The notes: generated by a model from the letters alone, not told the origin. Numbered from the stretch's first letter, positions 43,627-55,574 are shown. The stretch: DNA of 64,000 bases from Rhexocercosporidium sp. MPI-PUGE-AT-0058 (GCA_020746875.1 JAGTJL010000002.1:3348001-3412000); one strand, 5' to 3'. Program-made: numbers and translations.

Positions 43627-46587
43627 TCACCCACCACTTCCCTTCTTCGAAGCACCCCTTTTCTTAACCCTAGGCGGCGGACTAGCGCTATACAAATCAT
43701 CCTCTTCACTCTCCTCATCCTTCTTCACAGCCGCTGAAGCTCCCAATCTCGCGTTCGAATCAACAATAATTGTCGAGCCGCTGATTTCAAGAGATGGACC
43801 GCTATTTCTCGTTGATGGTTGCCGTTCCTGAACGAGCGACGAGACCGAACTAGTTATTTTGGTCTTGCAGCGTTTTGAGTCCCGGAATAGCGGAGTGCTT
43901 AAGTCTGTGGTTGGCCGTTTGGGTGCATTGTAAGCCTCGCCGAGAACTGGACGGTTGGATGTCATGACGAGGTTGCGACTGGGGGTATTAGCAGAGAGAG
44001 TGATGGCTGAGGCGGTGTCTTTGGTCTTGCTGGCAAGGTCCAGGTCGTTATAGTGGTTGAACATGCTGTGAATGATTTTGAAAGTTTGAACTATTTCGGC
44101 CGCTTCATAAAGGTCGTCACCAACGAGTTCTCGAGTTAGATCTACCAGGTACTGCTTCAGGATTTTGAGCTCGGTGGCCGTGGAATATGGTTTCCCCGTC
44201 ATGCCTGCCAATTTGGCAGCAGATTGGACCTCAAACCGTTTGCCAAGAAGGCTGTCATTCGAATTGAGGCTTCTGCATTCCTCTGCCATTGGACTACTGC
44301 TTCTATCGACATGAACCCACTGCTCTACAGCTAGGTCGAAGGCATTTCTCTGCCAAACTTGGAACATGTCAGTCATTTCTTCGTATGTCAACTGTATCGG
44401 GTGTTCGGAAGCTGAATCTTTTGGCAGATCTTTTGATTGTGGTTTGGATCTCTCTCTGCTTCGATCCCGAGTTCGAGGCACTGACGAGCCCTGGTCTTGT
44501 GGAGTCAGTACAGGTGTCTGTGACTGATCCATAGATCCTTGACTCGTAGGCCAGTCCAGGGAGCCCGGATTGATACGGTCTAGCACATTTCGCACGTCAC
44601 TATTGGTGACGATACGACATTTAGATTGGTTCGAGCTGTGCTTGCATCGCCTGTCAATTTCGCCTTGGAGCAGACGACATGCAGCAGCACCATCAACTTC
44701 CTTGCTAAGCTTGGCCAGCAGATACAGAGTCTTGTCGCCAGGAGTGTGCCCTTCTGGAAGCATGAATGATGGCAAGACTCGCTGTGGGATATCATCCCAG
44801 TTTTGGTATATTGTTTTGAGCTCGCGTATCTGTCTTGTTAATAAATGATTCCATAAATGGGAATGGAAGGGCACACACCTTACGATTGGAGTTCAAGTCG
44901 GCATGGTTCTGTAACATGAAGTTGACTCTCTCATCCGGTCCAAGTGAAAGCTCAGTGTAAGCGCTCTCCCTTCCAGTCTTCCTAGCTAGCTGCAGTTCCT
45001 CTTTGTGCTGTTGCTTCAAGTTCTCAAACTCAGCAGTCACATGGCGCAGACCTGGTCGTACAATTTCCGACGCGGCGGCTTTTCTCTCAGCTTGCACCCC
45101 AAGCTCATAAGAATCTGCTCTGACCTTGACCAGCTGCTCAACATGATTTCGGCGAAGTGCAAGACGTTCTCCCTCCATGGTATGATCTAAGTCCTTCAAT
45201 ATTTCATCACTCATCGACTGTCGTCCCTCATTTCTTGCTAGTAATACCTTTTCCTCCAGATCTCGCTCAAGCTGGATAATCTTCACTCTAACCCTCTCGT
45301 CTTCAGCCTTTGCATTGGCTACTTTATCTTCCAGGTCCTGCTCCAGCTGTGCTACTTTCGTTCGGACTTTTGCGGCGTCACGCTGGAGAGCAAGTAGGCT
45401 TGTCAAGGTTTTCCGGTGAGTTGCACATTCGACTTGTAGCTTGTTCTCCTTGTCTTCAAGGGCTGCTTGAAGTTCGTTCTGTTTGGATACCTGTCGAGCT
45501 CTCCATGTGTCTTCCAGCTCATCGGCCTGGCTTTGCAAGGCGGTACTTAACATACCAAACATCTGAGTTTGGAGGAACTCCAACCCTTTCAACGGTCCTT
45601 TCGAGGTAGAGGCCTGGTCAGGCCCTGACATAGTGTTGGCAAAAGCTGGAATCTTATCTGAACCGCTTTGGGTCTCTCTTGTCATACTCCGAACGCTGTT
45701 CCTGTCTACTGTGGCACAGTTCGATGATGGTGGACCAATATTCAAAGGCGTCTCGGCTACTCGAGTAACAGAGCTTCTATCATATTGAGATGCGCCTGCA
45801 CTGTCAACTACAAGGTCGAGCGATTTGATTGCCTCTAGTATCTCTAATAGCAAAATCTACCTCGGTGTCAAGCGTATGTCTCTTACCAGAAGATCCTAGC
45901 TCGACATTCACAACACTCAGGTAATTTTGGTCTAACGCCTCATAGCAAGCATGTATCTGATCCGCATGCCATCTAGATATGCCTCCTTTTTTATCAGGAA
46001 AAGAGGGGTACTTCTCACTAAACTGCCATTTGTAGAGATTCGGCGGCTGTGGATCTGATTTCCGCGGATCGATAGTCTTCGCTGAACGAGGATCGAGTGG
46101 TCGACCGATTGCTAATTCTACGAAGGGTTAGAACCTCCTTGAGCCGATACTCATGTTAAAAGGACAAGGTACCAATCGTCTCAATCAAACGATCCCTCAA
46201 TTTATGTGGAAGTCTCGTCCTTTTCGAAGAACTCCTCGCACCTGCCTCCCGCGCATTTGACTCGCCCAAAATTTGTTTCTGCTCATCGAGTGCAAAAGCT
46301 TGGACTCTTCCATCCGTAAGACCTCGATATAGATTCTCCAGGTCGGATTCGTCCCATCTGCTCGGTAGTCCTCCATTCTCCTTTAAGTTTCTCGTAATGG
46401 GATTATATTCGAAGCTGTAAGCCGAGTCTGGAATCTCTCTGAATTCCCATCTGATGTAGCACGTATCATCCTTGTGTGTTCTGGTAGCTAGTTCGCATTT
46501 TGTCAGTTCTTGAAGAACGGTTTGCTTTCAACTCGTGAGAGTGAGTAGCAGGGGATAGGGACCTTGATCTCGCAAATCCTTCAACAT
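43627..46587 (-). CDS. Coiled-coil nuclear-type protein A, diverged tandem paralog of protein B
   Basis: Exons 46487-46173, 46117-45887, 45843-44879 and 44829-43627 join well (phase-1 introns, TAG acceptors). A 5' exon at 46587-46563 fits by frame but uses a weak donor (GTCCCT), so the start is uncertain and may lie further upstream. As modelled the product is 912 residues. The N-terminal third contains RLPHKLRDRLIETI then a block ending DPRKSDPQPPNLYKWQF, which matches protein B (DPLKSDPVSPYFYEWRF) with the intron at the same place and phase. The middle is a long coiled coil (ELEDTWRARQVSKQNELQ, VAQLEQDLEDKVANAKAED). The C-terminal part has a helical domain (TELKILKQYLVDLTRELVGDD) and ends in basic residues (RVKKRGASKKG) after an acidic patch (DEESEEDDLYS). 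No enzyme domain is recognised; a nuclear scaffold role is inferred only from composition. Confidence 0.7.
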
Positions 46588-47760
46588 GTCTGTGGTGACT
46601 AGCTGTAGTGTTGCTTTATCCTGGAAGTCGAGTCTATGGGAGGGAAAGTCATCGTGTTACTCCTCGTCTTGTGACTTTGCCGTGATGCCGTGACGGTTGT
46701 CCGTTGGTGTTCCCGCACCTTGACCGAATCTGGTCCAAGGGGTCAAGTGGGTGACAAAGACCGCACACAGGCGAGCACAACTCGGGAAAGACGGCAGCCT
46801 CTTAGAAAGATACAGGATTGATTCGAGTATGAAGCATGTGTCATGTCTTTGACGCGCTGGTCGTGGTGGGAATAGAGGTGTTACGGTGCTGCATTGATAT
46901 ATGAGTTCGCTCGTCGTTGTGTCACTGCCACAACCGCCGCGCCACCACCATCACGAGCCCCTGTCTCCTTACTAAGCATACGATATCGTGGACTTCAGAA
47001 ATCATGAAATTTGAGTGCTCCTGAGGATTCACAAGAGCCCCTATCCAATTCAGTATCTACTTCGAATAAGGCTTAGGTGAATCCTACCTGAGTTGCTGGG
47101 AATCTTCAGTCGTGGCTCCCGAACTCACTTAGATCTCGAGTCGTTTAAACATTTCTTTACTTCATGCACGTTCATCAGCCCCCTTGAAAAAGGTCATCGC
47201 ACGAACATCCTATGCCTGGGCCTCCGTGACATGAAGTGAAGTACGAGATTTTCATTCCTGTTGCGTAGCTCAAGAGGCATATAAAAGATATGACGAGCGA
47301 GTATGAGGTAAAGATAACGAGGCATAAGCGAAGGAACAAGATGAGCAAATTGTTGCTTTGACTAACTACTCACTAGAACAGATGTCTTTACATAGGATTC
47401 AAATGACCACTGGTCCGCCATCAATCTTGTGGATTTGAGGGATAACTCAGAGCGATTTTCGGATGTTCAATGAAGGTAGGGATGATCTCCTTTTCGACAT
47501 TGATATAGCTCTAGTGAGCTTTACCTTATATACGAAAGAAAATGCTTGTCTAGCAGGCAATAATGCCCTTGGAAGGATTTAATTTCACTAGTATACATGA
47601 TATAACACAGATTTTAGGCTCTCCATCGAAGGCCTGCGAGCCATGAGCAATGCGATCAAAACTTAGCCAAGGATCTCTCAGACGTCTAGATAGTCCCCTA
47701 TGTTTTTGCCAGGCCGTCTCTAGGTCCCATCACATCCCAGTCCAATTACTGTGCTCCGCA
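46588..47760. other. Region between paralogs A and B
   Basis: This may contain the missing first exon or exons of protein A: just upstream of 46587 the frame continues as coding-like LDFQDKATLQLVTTD, preceded by a CATAG acceptor near 46635. The rest shows no gene. Confidence 0.4.
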
Positions 47761-50075
47761 TTATCGCATGTACGGACTCTGATACGAGTTTTCTGTCGCA
47801 GGCCTCTTATTCGCCGAAGACAGCGCATTCGTAGCCGCCCGCTTTATGTTGTCATTCATTGCCTGTGGTGGAATACCGGACGAACCACCTGCATTCTTAT
47901 ATGTCAGCTGTGGCGGAAGTGTTGACGAGTATACAGATTGCGGTACTTGTCGGTTATGCATGGACTGCTGAGACTGTGCTTGTGGTCGACTCTGTCCTAA
48001 CGGCGGCATGGAATAAGGCGATACATGCTGTCTACTCTGCAGGAACTGTGATGCTGATTCCGTAGTCATGCGGGCCTTGGCCACCGCCCCGCTGATCTTC
48101 ATCTCGCCATTCTTCGCCGTGTGGACTCTTTGGAAGTTGAAGGTGCAGCCCTCGCCATTCTTCTGGCACCGGTCGCATGGTCCTCCAGGATTGATACAAG
48201 CCTGCTTTTGATGTCTGCACTTGTCGCACTTGGCTTTGTGGAAGGAGCCGCCGCCGGTCGATTGCACTGGTTGGTTCGGCTGGAGGTGATGTTTGTCTAG
48301 AGGTCTTGCTGCAGAAAACGCATTGGCTTTCAAGGATGTTCCGCTTCCCGTAAGTACAGCAAGTGCTTCGTAGGCAGAAGAAGCTTCTGCTGTCTTCATA
48401 GCAAGTTGCGTCTCCAAAAGTTTATTTTGCTCGCGTAGCCAGACTGCGTTCTGGATATCCCCTTCCTGCGCCTGAATGACTTCCTTGAGCTCCTCGTTCT
48501 GGGCTTTCAGGTCACTGATTTCGCCTCTGTAGAACATCTCCATGCCATTCATAGCACCTTTCAAATCCACAGTTGATTCGGTTCGTGGAACAGTTTCATG
48601 AGCCTCGTTATAGGCCAGTCCAAGGGTTTCTATGTTGCGAAGAGCTTTCTCCAAAACTTCGATTCGAGAAGCTTGAGCAGTATTGGTTGCGCGAAGGCTA
48701 TGTTCTCTCTTCTGGTACTCCTGCAGCTCCGCCCAGTCTTCTTTCCACTGCAGCGATCGGGCAGTCAATTGGGTGACCAGGTCGTCTAAATCATGGGCGT
48801 CAGGCGCAATTTTGGCATCGGGTCGAGCAGCCGCGTTTAGTTCGGCAACCAATTGGTCTTCTGCTGCGGCAGGGTCGGGGCCTAGGGTAGATAATAGTTA
48901 GCACAGCAGATCACGAACCGCTTGGACCGGTAAAGTACTCGATAGTTCTCTGCTCCAGCAAGAAGAGTCAGGAGAGTACTTACTATCGATATGTATAGGG
49001 TGGTTGTAATTGTTAGTGGGCACTGCTTGGGGCATGCGAAACTCAGAGTCAAGACATTGCGTGAATGCGGAGAGAGGCTGTTGCAAACCAGGGGCTTCGG
49101 CATCCTGATTCTGTGGCGGATCGAAGCGCTCCAGTCTTAATGTTTTCATCAATAGCGCATGGAGAGCATTTAGCAGCTCATCAGTGGACCACTAGATAAG
49201 AGCGTGAGCATTCCCAGATGATGTTTGGATATGGATCCACAGAGTCAGAGCACTCACGTTCCGAAAATTGTTTATTTCAGGGAATTTGCTGAAGGTTCCG
49301 GTGGATGGAAAGATCCATCTCCAGCCTGGCAGGCCGCAAGAGCCATCTCCAATCAGGACGTCTCTGTAGTCATACGAAGTGATCCCCGTCTCCAACACTA
49401 GGTCCAGTTAGTTACCTGCTGTAACCAAACAAGGCATACGTACAAATGTACCGCGAGAACGCAGCTTCAGCAATATTAACCAGTCGTTTTCGATTCTGGT
49501 GTCCGGTTGGGACTGCAAGCGAGCTCGGAACTCCTGTTGGCGCTGCTACTACTTGCTTGGAAGCCGGCCTGGCACCAGGATTTCTGACATCAACCAAGTA
49601 TAGGTCACCGTTCTCCAAAGCAGCATTGCATTCCTTCGTCTGGTACAGCTGCCAGTTTGCCAGAGGGCGAAGCGGGAAACCAGGGTATTCGGGGGTGAAC
49701 CGCCATTCATAGAAATAAGGAGATACAGGATCTGATTTTAAGGGATCGAGGTAATGACCGCCACCACTTCGTAATCTGGGTTCCTTTCCAGTGAGAAGTT
49801 CTGCAGTGTATCAGCTTAACTCAACGAGTTGCAATGCCCACGTGATGGATCTCAACCTCAAGCAATTCGGGCTTAAACTCACTGATTCTATGGATGAGTT
49901 TTTGCCTCAGCATTTTAGCTAGAACTCTAGCATTAGACTCATGCTCCACCTCTGAAAGCTTTGGAAGATTATCCTCGTAGAAGAGATAATCTGTTTTTTC
50001 TCCCCAATGCGGTTCTTTGATGCGGCCATTCTCGTAGCCAGGGGTGGCTGCCATCATGGCAGCTGGTTCGCCCAT
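47761..50075 (-). CDS. Coiled-coil protein B with a late Zn2Cys6 cluster
   Basis: Five exons (50075-49883, 49800-49444, 49397-49258, 49191-48984, 48881-47761) give 672 residues with all junctions in frame and consensus donors (GTGAGT, GTACGT, GTGAGT, GTAAGT). The N-terminal block (YLDPLKSDPVSPYFYEWRF) is shared with protein A. Next come SCGLPGWRWIFPSTGTF and STDELLNALHALLMKTLRLE. A coiled coil follows (about residues 335-470). Near residues 518-546 is CDKCRHQKQACINPGGPCDR and CQKNGEGC, spacing C-x2-C-x6-C-x6-C-x2-C-x6-C, a fungal binuclear zinc cluster. The tail is Gln/Ser/Pro-rich. In most fungal C6 factors the cluster is N-terminal; here it sits in the last quarter. DNA binding and a regulatory role are likely but not proven. 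The ATG chosen is the first in a conserved-looking part; the frame is open to 50393. Confidence 0.83.
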
Positions 50076-50542
50076 GACTTGGTTGCTTGGGGTTGAGCTG
50101 GAGTCGTTTGAGACAGGGTAGAGGCCAGGATGTACTAATGTACAGTATGTAAACAAGTATGTAAACAGAGTCGAGATCCGATTGTCTTGATGCGAGAACC
50201 GCGGCGGACACGCGTGTCTGTTCGCTGTGCGCTTTCGTGTAGAAGGATGAAGCAAGGGAAGGGAAAACTGAAGGGATTGATTCCCGAATTTCACTGATGC
50301 GTTTCCTTCATCTTCAATTGTGTGTACTGGAGTTGATCTGGTCCCTGAGGCTGAGATGGAGGACGAGGCTTGAAAAGAAGTGGAGATCTCCAAAAGACGC
50401 TAGCGAAGCTCTTTTGGGCTAGACTAACTAGCCCAAGTCAATATTGCTGCCCCGCGCCCGCGAACGTCTTGCGAAGCTCTCTCCCCTCTTCAACTTTGGA
50501 ATTACACAAGCTTCAACGAGAGAACCTGCTAACAATCTCGAA
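50076..50542. promoter_or_regulatory. Divergent promoter region between protein B and tubulin cofactor A
   Basis: About 470 bp between starts on opposite strands. It remains open in protein B's frame to 50393, but that part reads as low-complexity and is taken as leader. Confidence 0.4.
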
Positions 50543-51131
50543 ATGGCACCGCCAACACCGCTCGCAATCGCAACATCCTCCCTCCAACGCCTGGTCAAAG
50601 AAGAGGTTTCCTACGAGAAAGAGCTCCAGGGACAGGAGACGCGTTTGGAGAAGCTCCTAGCAACAAAAGATCAGGACGAGAATGCGGAATACCAGTTGAA
50701 GCAGGAGGTATATATATTTTTCTTTTGATTTATCACAGGCAAAAACTAGGGCCGGAGGAAGATCTCTTCCTAGTTGAGGTCAGAGAATGGGTTCGTTCAG
50801 TAGGACGTTACTACTCAGGATTACCCCCGCTGTGCGCCAGCTTTGCGGCTGGAGCTGTACAACAAGAGGAGAACAACCGCCGCCTCCTCGCATCTACTAT
50901 TTCCTATTCTTCTACAAACACACCCCCAGTTTAGAAAAGCTAACATCCATCCAGCGTGCTGCTATTCAAGAAACTAAGAACGTCTTCCCACCCCTCCGCG
51001 AACGCATCAAGGACGCTCTCCAAAAACTCGAGGACCAAGTTGAGGATGGTGAATCAAATGGGGCAGACGAAGGGGAGATTACCAAGGCGAAGGAGGTTAT
51101 CGAAAGTGCGAAGCAGGCTTCGAGAACCTGA
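50543..51131 (+). CDS. RBL2: Tubulin-binding cofactor A
   Basis: Two exons (50543-50707 and 50955-51131) give 113 residues, the normal size for this chaperone. Features are LQRLVKEEVSYEKELQGQE, DENAEYQLKQE at the exon end, and AAIQETKNVFPPLRERIKDA on the other side of the splice, matching the three-helix bundle of the family. It binds free beta-tubulin and helps form the alpha/beta heterodimer. The 247 bp intron is longer than others here; it starts GTATAT and ends ATCCAG. The short open frames within it look like intron sequence, because the family alignment is contiguous across the splice. Confidence 0.93.
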
Positions 51132-51363
51132 GCGTGGAAGAAAGGAATGCTGGCTCTGGATTAAGAGCGTGATTTGAGATTTGCGACAAAAATGATACCA
51201 CGGTTATGGGACGAAAGTATGGAGCACATAGACTAGTTTTTGAGACTACCCTGAATGGCAACAGAGTTTAGGCTCATGAAAATGTTGAAGAGTGCAAGAT
51301 TGCGAATGGAAGGGTATCTCGCTTTATGATACACACAAATCGTACACAGACCATGGACTCTAC

Positions 51364-52443
51364 TTAGGTAGTATCCATCTTATCCTCAGCCTCGCCTTCT
51401 TCTGCTGCCCCTTCTTCGGCTCGTTCTTCGGTGGGCTCTTCGATGATGACTTGCGGTGTCTCAACCTCCATTTGTGAATCTATAGCCTCTGCCATCGGCG
51501 TGTCCGCAACAGCATCACCCATAGCCGAGTCCTCGGTTTCTCCAATCCCTCTCCGACGTTCAGACCCAGCTGGCGATGCGGCCCGGCTGTTGCTTCTGCT
51601 TTCCGACATCGACAGAGAACCTGATTGAAATGGTTTTGGCTTCAAACCCGACTCCGGTTGCGAAAATCCATCTGGTCTCGGCGTAGCATTACCACTCTGG
51701 CTACTGTGCTTTGGCGTCTGTCCCCCTCTCGAGCCTTCGCCGACTTCTCCGTCCTCTTCGCCGCCATCCATACCCTCCCTCCGCTCAACCTCCTCCTTCT
51801 CGTCTCTAATTAGACGTCTCAACTGCATGCCCTCCTCCACAATGCGTCCAAACTGCTCCCTTCTCTCTTTCCACGTAACACTATATGCGTGACTCTCCCT
51901 CTCCAAGCCCTTACATTCCTCCTCCAACTTCGCCAAATTGCCTTCTTGTACATCCCTAGGCTTCAACAGCTGGTTGTTCGTGATCTTCTCGGCCAGTTTA
52001 TCGAACTTTTTGCGCTGCTCAAGAGTCTTCTTCGACTCTTCAAGTTGTAGTCGCAATTGTGCCGTACTGTCCCTAACAGCCTGTGCCGTCTCCAAGATCC
52101 GCTGCTTGTCAGCCTGGTACCGTGCACGTTCTCGCTCGTTGCTGTTCAGGAGGAACTGGATGCGGGAGATACTGTAATCGAACGCAGCAAAGTCGAATTC
52201 GACATCCTCCCCGAACTGGCGACGGTCATCCAGCTGCTTCTGAAGCGCGGCATCGTGGGATTCAGCTTCCTCGGAGGCGTTCTCGGGTGGTGGGGTGAGT
52301 AGTTTGTTGGGCGTGACGAGGAGTGAGCCTGGTGCGAGGAGACGTTTGGTGACGCGCTTGAAGGGCTTCTCTTCCACGTTTAGGAGACGAGATTTGTGAA
52401 GCTCGTCTTCCTCGCGGGAGTCGAGGAATTGGAAGGAAGCCAT
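51364..52443 (-). CDS. THO complex subunit 7 (THOC7/Mft1-like)
   Basis: An intronless frame of 359 residues. The THOC7 domain begins with FDFAAFDYSISRIQFLLNSN and runs on as a coiled coil (RYQADKQRILETAQAVRDS, LEESKKTLEQRKKFDKLAEK, KLEEECKGLERESHAY). The N-terminus has the family's LNVEEKPFKRVTKRLL stretch. The last 130 residues are disordered and acidic (EEPTEERAEEGAAEEGEAED). THO couples RNA polymerase II transcription to mRNA export in the nucleus. The gene is divergent from elongin A, with 439 bp between them. Confidence 0.9.
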   Translation of the reverse strand: MASFQFLDSREEDELHKSRLLNVEEKPFKRVTKRLLAPGSLLVTPNKLLTPPPENASEEAESHDAALQKQLDDRRQFGEDVEFDFAAFDYSISRIQFLLNSNERERARYQADKQRILETAQAVRDSTAQLRLQLEESKKTLEQRKKFDKLAEKITNNQLLKPRDVQEGNLAKLEEECKGLERESHAYSVTWKERREQFGRIVEEGMQLRRLIRDEKEEVERREGMDGGEEDGEVGEGSRGGQTPKHSSQSGNATPRPDGFSQPESGLKPKPFQSGSLSMSESRSNSRAASPAGSERRRGIGETEDSAMGDAVADTPMAEAIDSQMEVETPQVIIEEPTEERAEEGAAEEGEAEDKMDTT

Positions 52444-52882
52444 TGTGGATTTGGCTGGCTGTTAGAGGGTTGAGTTGTTGAGATCTAGCAAGGGAGGTTT
52501 AGGTTGTCGCAACCAGAGCTAGCCTTGGGGTCGATGGTGGAAAAGTCGCGCGGCTATGGGGCCGCATTTTAGCGCGTTCTCTCCAGATTCACTTGAGGCT
52601 CAACTTAAGCATCACCTTCAGCTTCTCTTTGTCCTGGATTATTTCCCACAAACCCCCTTCTCAAAATGTTATGCTATTATTCTCGCATATCTTGAATTGG
52701 TAAATCACTAACTATCTTCGGAGAAAAATCGCTCCTCTTCCGGACATCTCGAGTCAACCAAGAGTAACACATTAGCGCTCCAACACCCAACCTCATTGTT
52801 CACAATAGCTATCCACTACACCCAGCCTGGGCCCGAGAATTTCCTCTTCATATGATCAAAGACAAAGCCCATCATAGCCAAA
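52444..52882. promoter_or_regulatory. Divergent promoter region between THO subunit 7 and elongin A
   Basis: A 439 bp spacer between two divergent RNA polymerase II related genes. No specific site is claimed. Confidence 0.4.
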
Positions 52883-54171
52883 ATGCCCGCTCCATCACTA
52901 GTCGATTCCTGCACCAAAGCCTGCATCAAGAACATCCGTAGTACGTCCCCTCACCCCCCTCCAAATACCCCAACTAACCCACCCCAGGCCTCATAGATGT
53001 TGGATCCTTCGAATACTGGCAAATCCGAACTGTCCTCCAGCGCGTTGAATCCCCCGAACAACTCCACCAAATCGAGCTCAACTCCCCCCAACTCCTAGGC
53101 GAAGACGCAGAGCTCTGGCAATCCTTCATCTCGCGGCACATCCCCAACTGGCGCAGCAAGAACTACCGGCCCAAGAACCCGAAGAAATGGTACGAGGTGT
53201 ACTGCAAGTACAAGAAAGAACAGCAGGAGGAGATAGCTCGCGATGAGGAGATTCTGCGGACTAGTATGATGGGTCTTAAGGCCGCGAGGGAGACGAATGT
53301 CTCGAAGATAGTAGATTTGAAAATGTTGCCGAAGCTGCCGAGAGATCCTCGCATGATCGCTAATAATGGTGGTGTGCCGCTCAAGGGGAAGGGGTTTAGG
53401 AAGGAGGGGCCAAGTACGTTGAATTGGACGTCTGGCAGTAAGACGAAGATGACAGATGGGAAGAGTGTTCTTACGCGGGCGAGGAGGGAGGCTAAGGAGA
53501 TCAGTCAGATGGGAAAATTGGCCAAACCTACGCATCGTCTATCTGGTCCTTTGGGACAGGTCAGGAGAGCGCCGGAGGGTATGGTCAAGGAGTATAAAAC
53601 CGCTGCACAGCCAGCTATCAAGATCCTGTCAAGGAGGCATCAAGCGAGCAATACCGGTGGGAATATCACGGGTAGTGTCACTGGGCCATCACTTGAGGAG
53701 AGGGAAAGGAGACTCAAAGCTGCTATGGCTGGGGGCTCAGGATCGAAGCGCGATGCTGCTGCTGGTGTGAAGCACACGATGGTTGGCTCCTCAGACGACG
53801 ACCTCGACAATTTTATCGACGATGACGACGAAGGAGATGATCTATTTGACGAAGCACCAAAATACAAAGCAAGACCAGTTTCTTCATCTACATCTTCACG
53901 GCCCCCTCCGCCTCGACCAGCGACTTCCAGACCATATCAACAATCTTCATCACCTCCGGCTCCATCCGCGCGACCTAAGCCCAAACCGTCGGATGTCATC
54001 AGTTCTCTGCTGTCTAAGCCCAGACCTGGATCGGCTTCTTCACCTCCGCCCGTTCGTCCAGCGAGAGGATCTACGCCGCCGAGAATGGGAATGGGACAGA
54101 GACCTGTCATGGCGAAGAGGAAAGAGGTCGACGTCTTCAATCGGGGGCCTAAGAAGCGAAGGGTCGGTTAA
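52883..54171 (+). CDS. ELA1: Elongin-A (RNA polymerase II transcription factor SIII subunit A)
   Basis: Exons 52883-52940 and 52988-54171 give 413 residues; the intron has donor GTACGT, an ACTAAC branch site and a CAG acceptor. The elongin-A signature follows the splice: LIDVGSFEYWQIRTVLQRV, SPEQLHQIELNSPQL and DAELWQSFISRHIPNW, the BC-box and F-box-like helices that bind elongin C and a cullin. A basic, coiled central part follows, then an acidic patch (SSDDDLDNFIDDDDEGDD), a Ser/Pro-rich tail and a basic nuclear-localisation-like end (GPKKRRVG). In yeasts, Ela1 forms a ubiquitin ligase that removes stalled RNA polymerase II. Confidence 0.92.
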
Positions 54172-54942
54172 GAAGGTATAGCTTAGAGGCAAAGGGTGGT
54201 ATTACAGGGAATATCTCAAGCATTTGGGTTCAATGATTTGGGAATATGAGCGAGGCGTTGGGACGTAAAGGAATAGCATGAGCCTTATTTGATTCATGGA
54301 GCAATGGAAGGGGCACAAGTTAGATAGGTCATGATTCTGTCATAGCTGCAATGTCATGACCGTAATTGTCTTCACTTTAGGTTCTTTGGCCTTTTTGACT
54401 GTGGCGGTGTGGTTCATTTACTGCCTATCACCACCACGAGCAAAAGAAAGGAATGCCTTCCTTGATGAATGAGAATCGCAAATGCCGCCACGTATCTTCA
54501 TTGAGTCATCTAAATCTCATGTCGTATCATACCATGCTTCGTGCCGGAAGAATTGGGAAATCGAAAGGGAAAGTGCAGTATACAGTGTCAGGGTATTTTG
54601 TATAGAGGGTGGTGTGGTGACGTGCGGTGAGAATTGAGATCGCATATCCTTCCTCCCTCCATTTGCATTCCGTGGTGAGGGGCCGAAGTTTTAGGCAGCG
54701 AGAGACCCAGTATAGTCTAGCTTTCCTCCCATGCCTTCCCACGCTATGATATCACGCAAGCCATCCCAGCGAGCTGAGTTCACTCCTACCAGGCAGACAA
54801 AGGTTCGAGAGGATGCCGCATCATGTCATATTGTCTCGTAACGTCTCGTATCGTGTCGGTCCCCCGCAGCTACTACCCCAAGCAACAGAAGAGAAAGGAA
54901 GGATCGCATCCGTATGTCGGAGGTATCGACAGGGAGGGAAAT
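54172..54942. other. Convergent 3' flanks of elongin A and Rub1
   Basis: No gene supported in this stretch. Confidence 0.5.
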
Positions 54943-55574
54943 CTACAAGCACAAGCCTCCACGCAGCGCAAGGACAAGATGCAGCGTCGCGCCACCCTCG
55001 AGTGCGTACTCCGTAGCTGTCTTCTCGTCTGCCCTGTAGTTGAAGGTGGGTTAGCATGGTTCAACCTTGTCCTTTTCACCCTCTCCCACATCATCTCTTG
55101 TTCTCCGATCCTCCTAAGCTGAAGCCAGGATGCTGGATATTAATGGGGTAGTGTATGCAGGCTCTAGCAGGTTGACGTGATAGTGTAAATACCCCCAGAT
55201 CTTAAAGGCCAGCGCAGCGGAAAGGCATAGAGGTAAGGAAGGGCAATTTCCCTCACAAGGAAAGAAAAAACCTACATCTGCTTTCCGCCAAAGATCAAAC
55301 GCTGTTGAACAGGTGGGATACCCTCTTTCTCCTCGACCTTCTCCTTGATCTGTGAGACCTGCACAAAACAAATAATGTCAGCCAGGCATCCATTTCACCT
55401 CCCCCCACCACACTTTACCTGTAATCCATCTGCAAAGCGAGGTGAAGAGAGCTAAAGCTCCTGGAACGACGACTTCGAGCTTCGGCGGGGGAAGGAAGGG
55501 AGACGTACCTTATAGTCAGGCTCGATGTCAAGCTCGATCTCCTTTCCGGTAAGAGTGCGGACTTTGATCAACAT
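54943..55574 (-). CDS. RUB1: Ubiquitin-like modifier Rub1/NEDD8
   Basis: Three short exons (55574-55509, 55358-55276, 55033-54943) give 79 residues. Exon 1 reads [19 protein letters not shown], exon 2 [20 protein letters not shown] and LIFGGKQ, exon 3 [19 protein letters not shown] and VLALRGG. The beta-grasp fold ends in LRGG plus a three-residue LCL tail that a protease must remove before conjugation. Ala72 in LALRGG (ubiquitin has Arg) and the [12 protein letters not shown] start mark it as Rub1/NEDD8 rather than ubiquitin. It is attached to cullins to activate SCF-type ligases. Introns are 150 bp and 242 bp, longer than most here. No single exon is long enough to be seen easily as an open frame. 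Confidence 0.96.

Noticed and set aside
50725..50934. Open frames inside the tubulin cofactor A intron
   Set aside because: The family alignment is continuous from LKQE to RAAIQETK across the splice, so no extra exon is needed.
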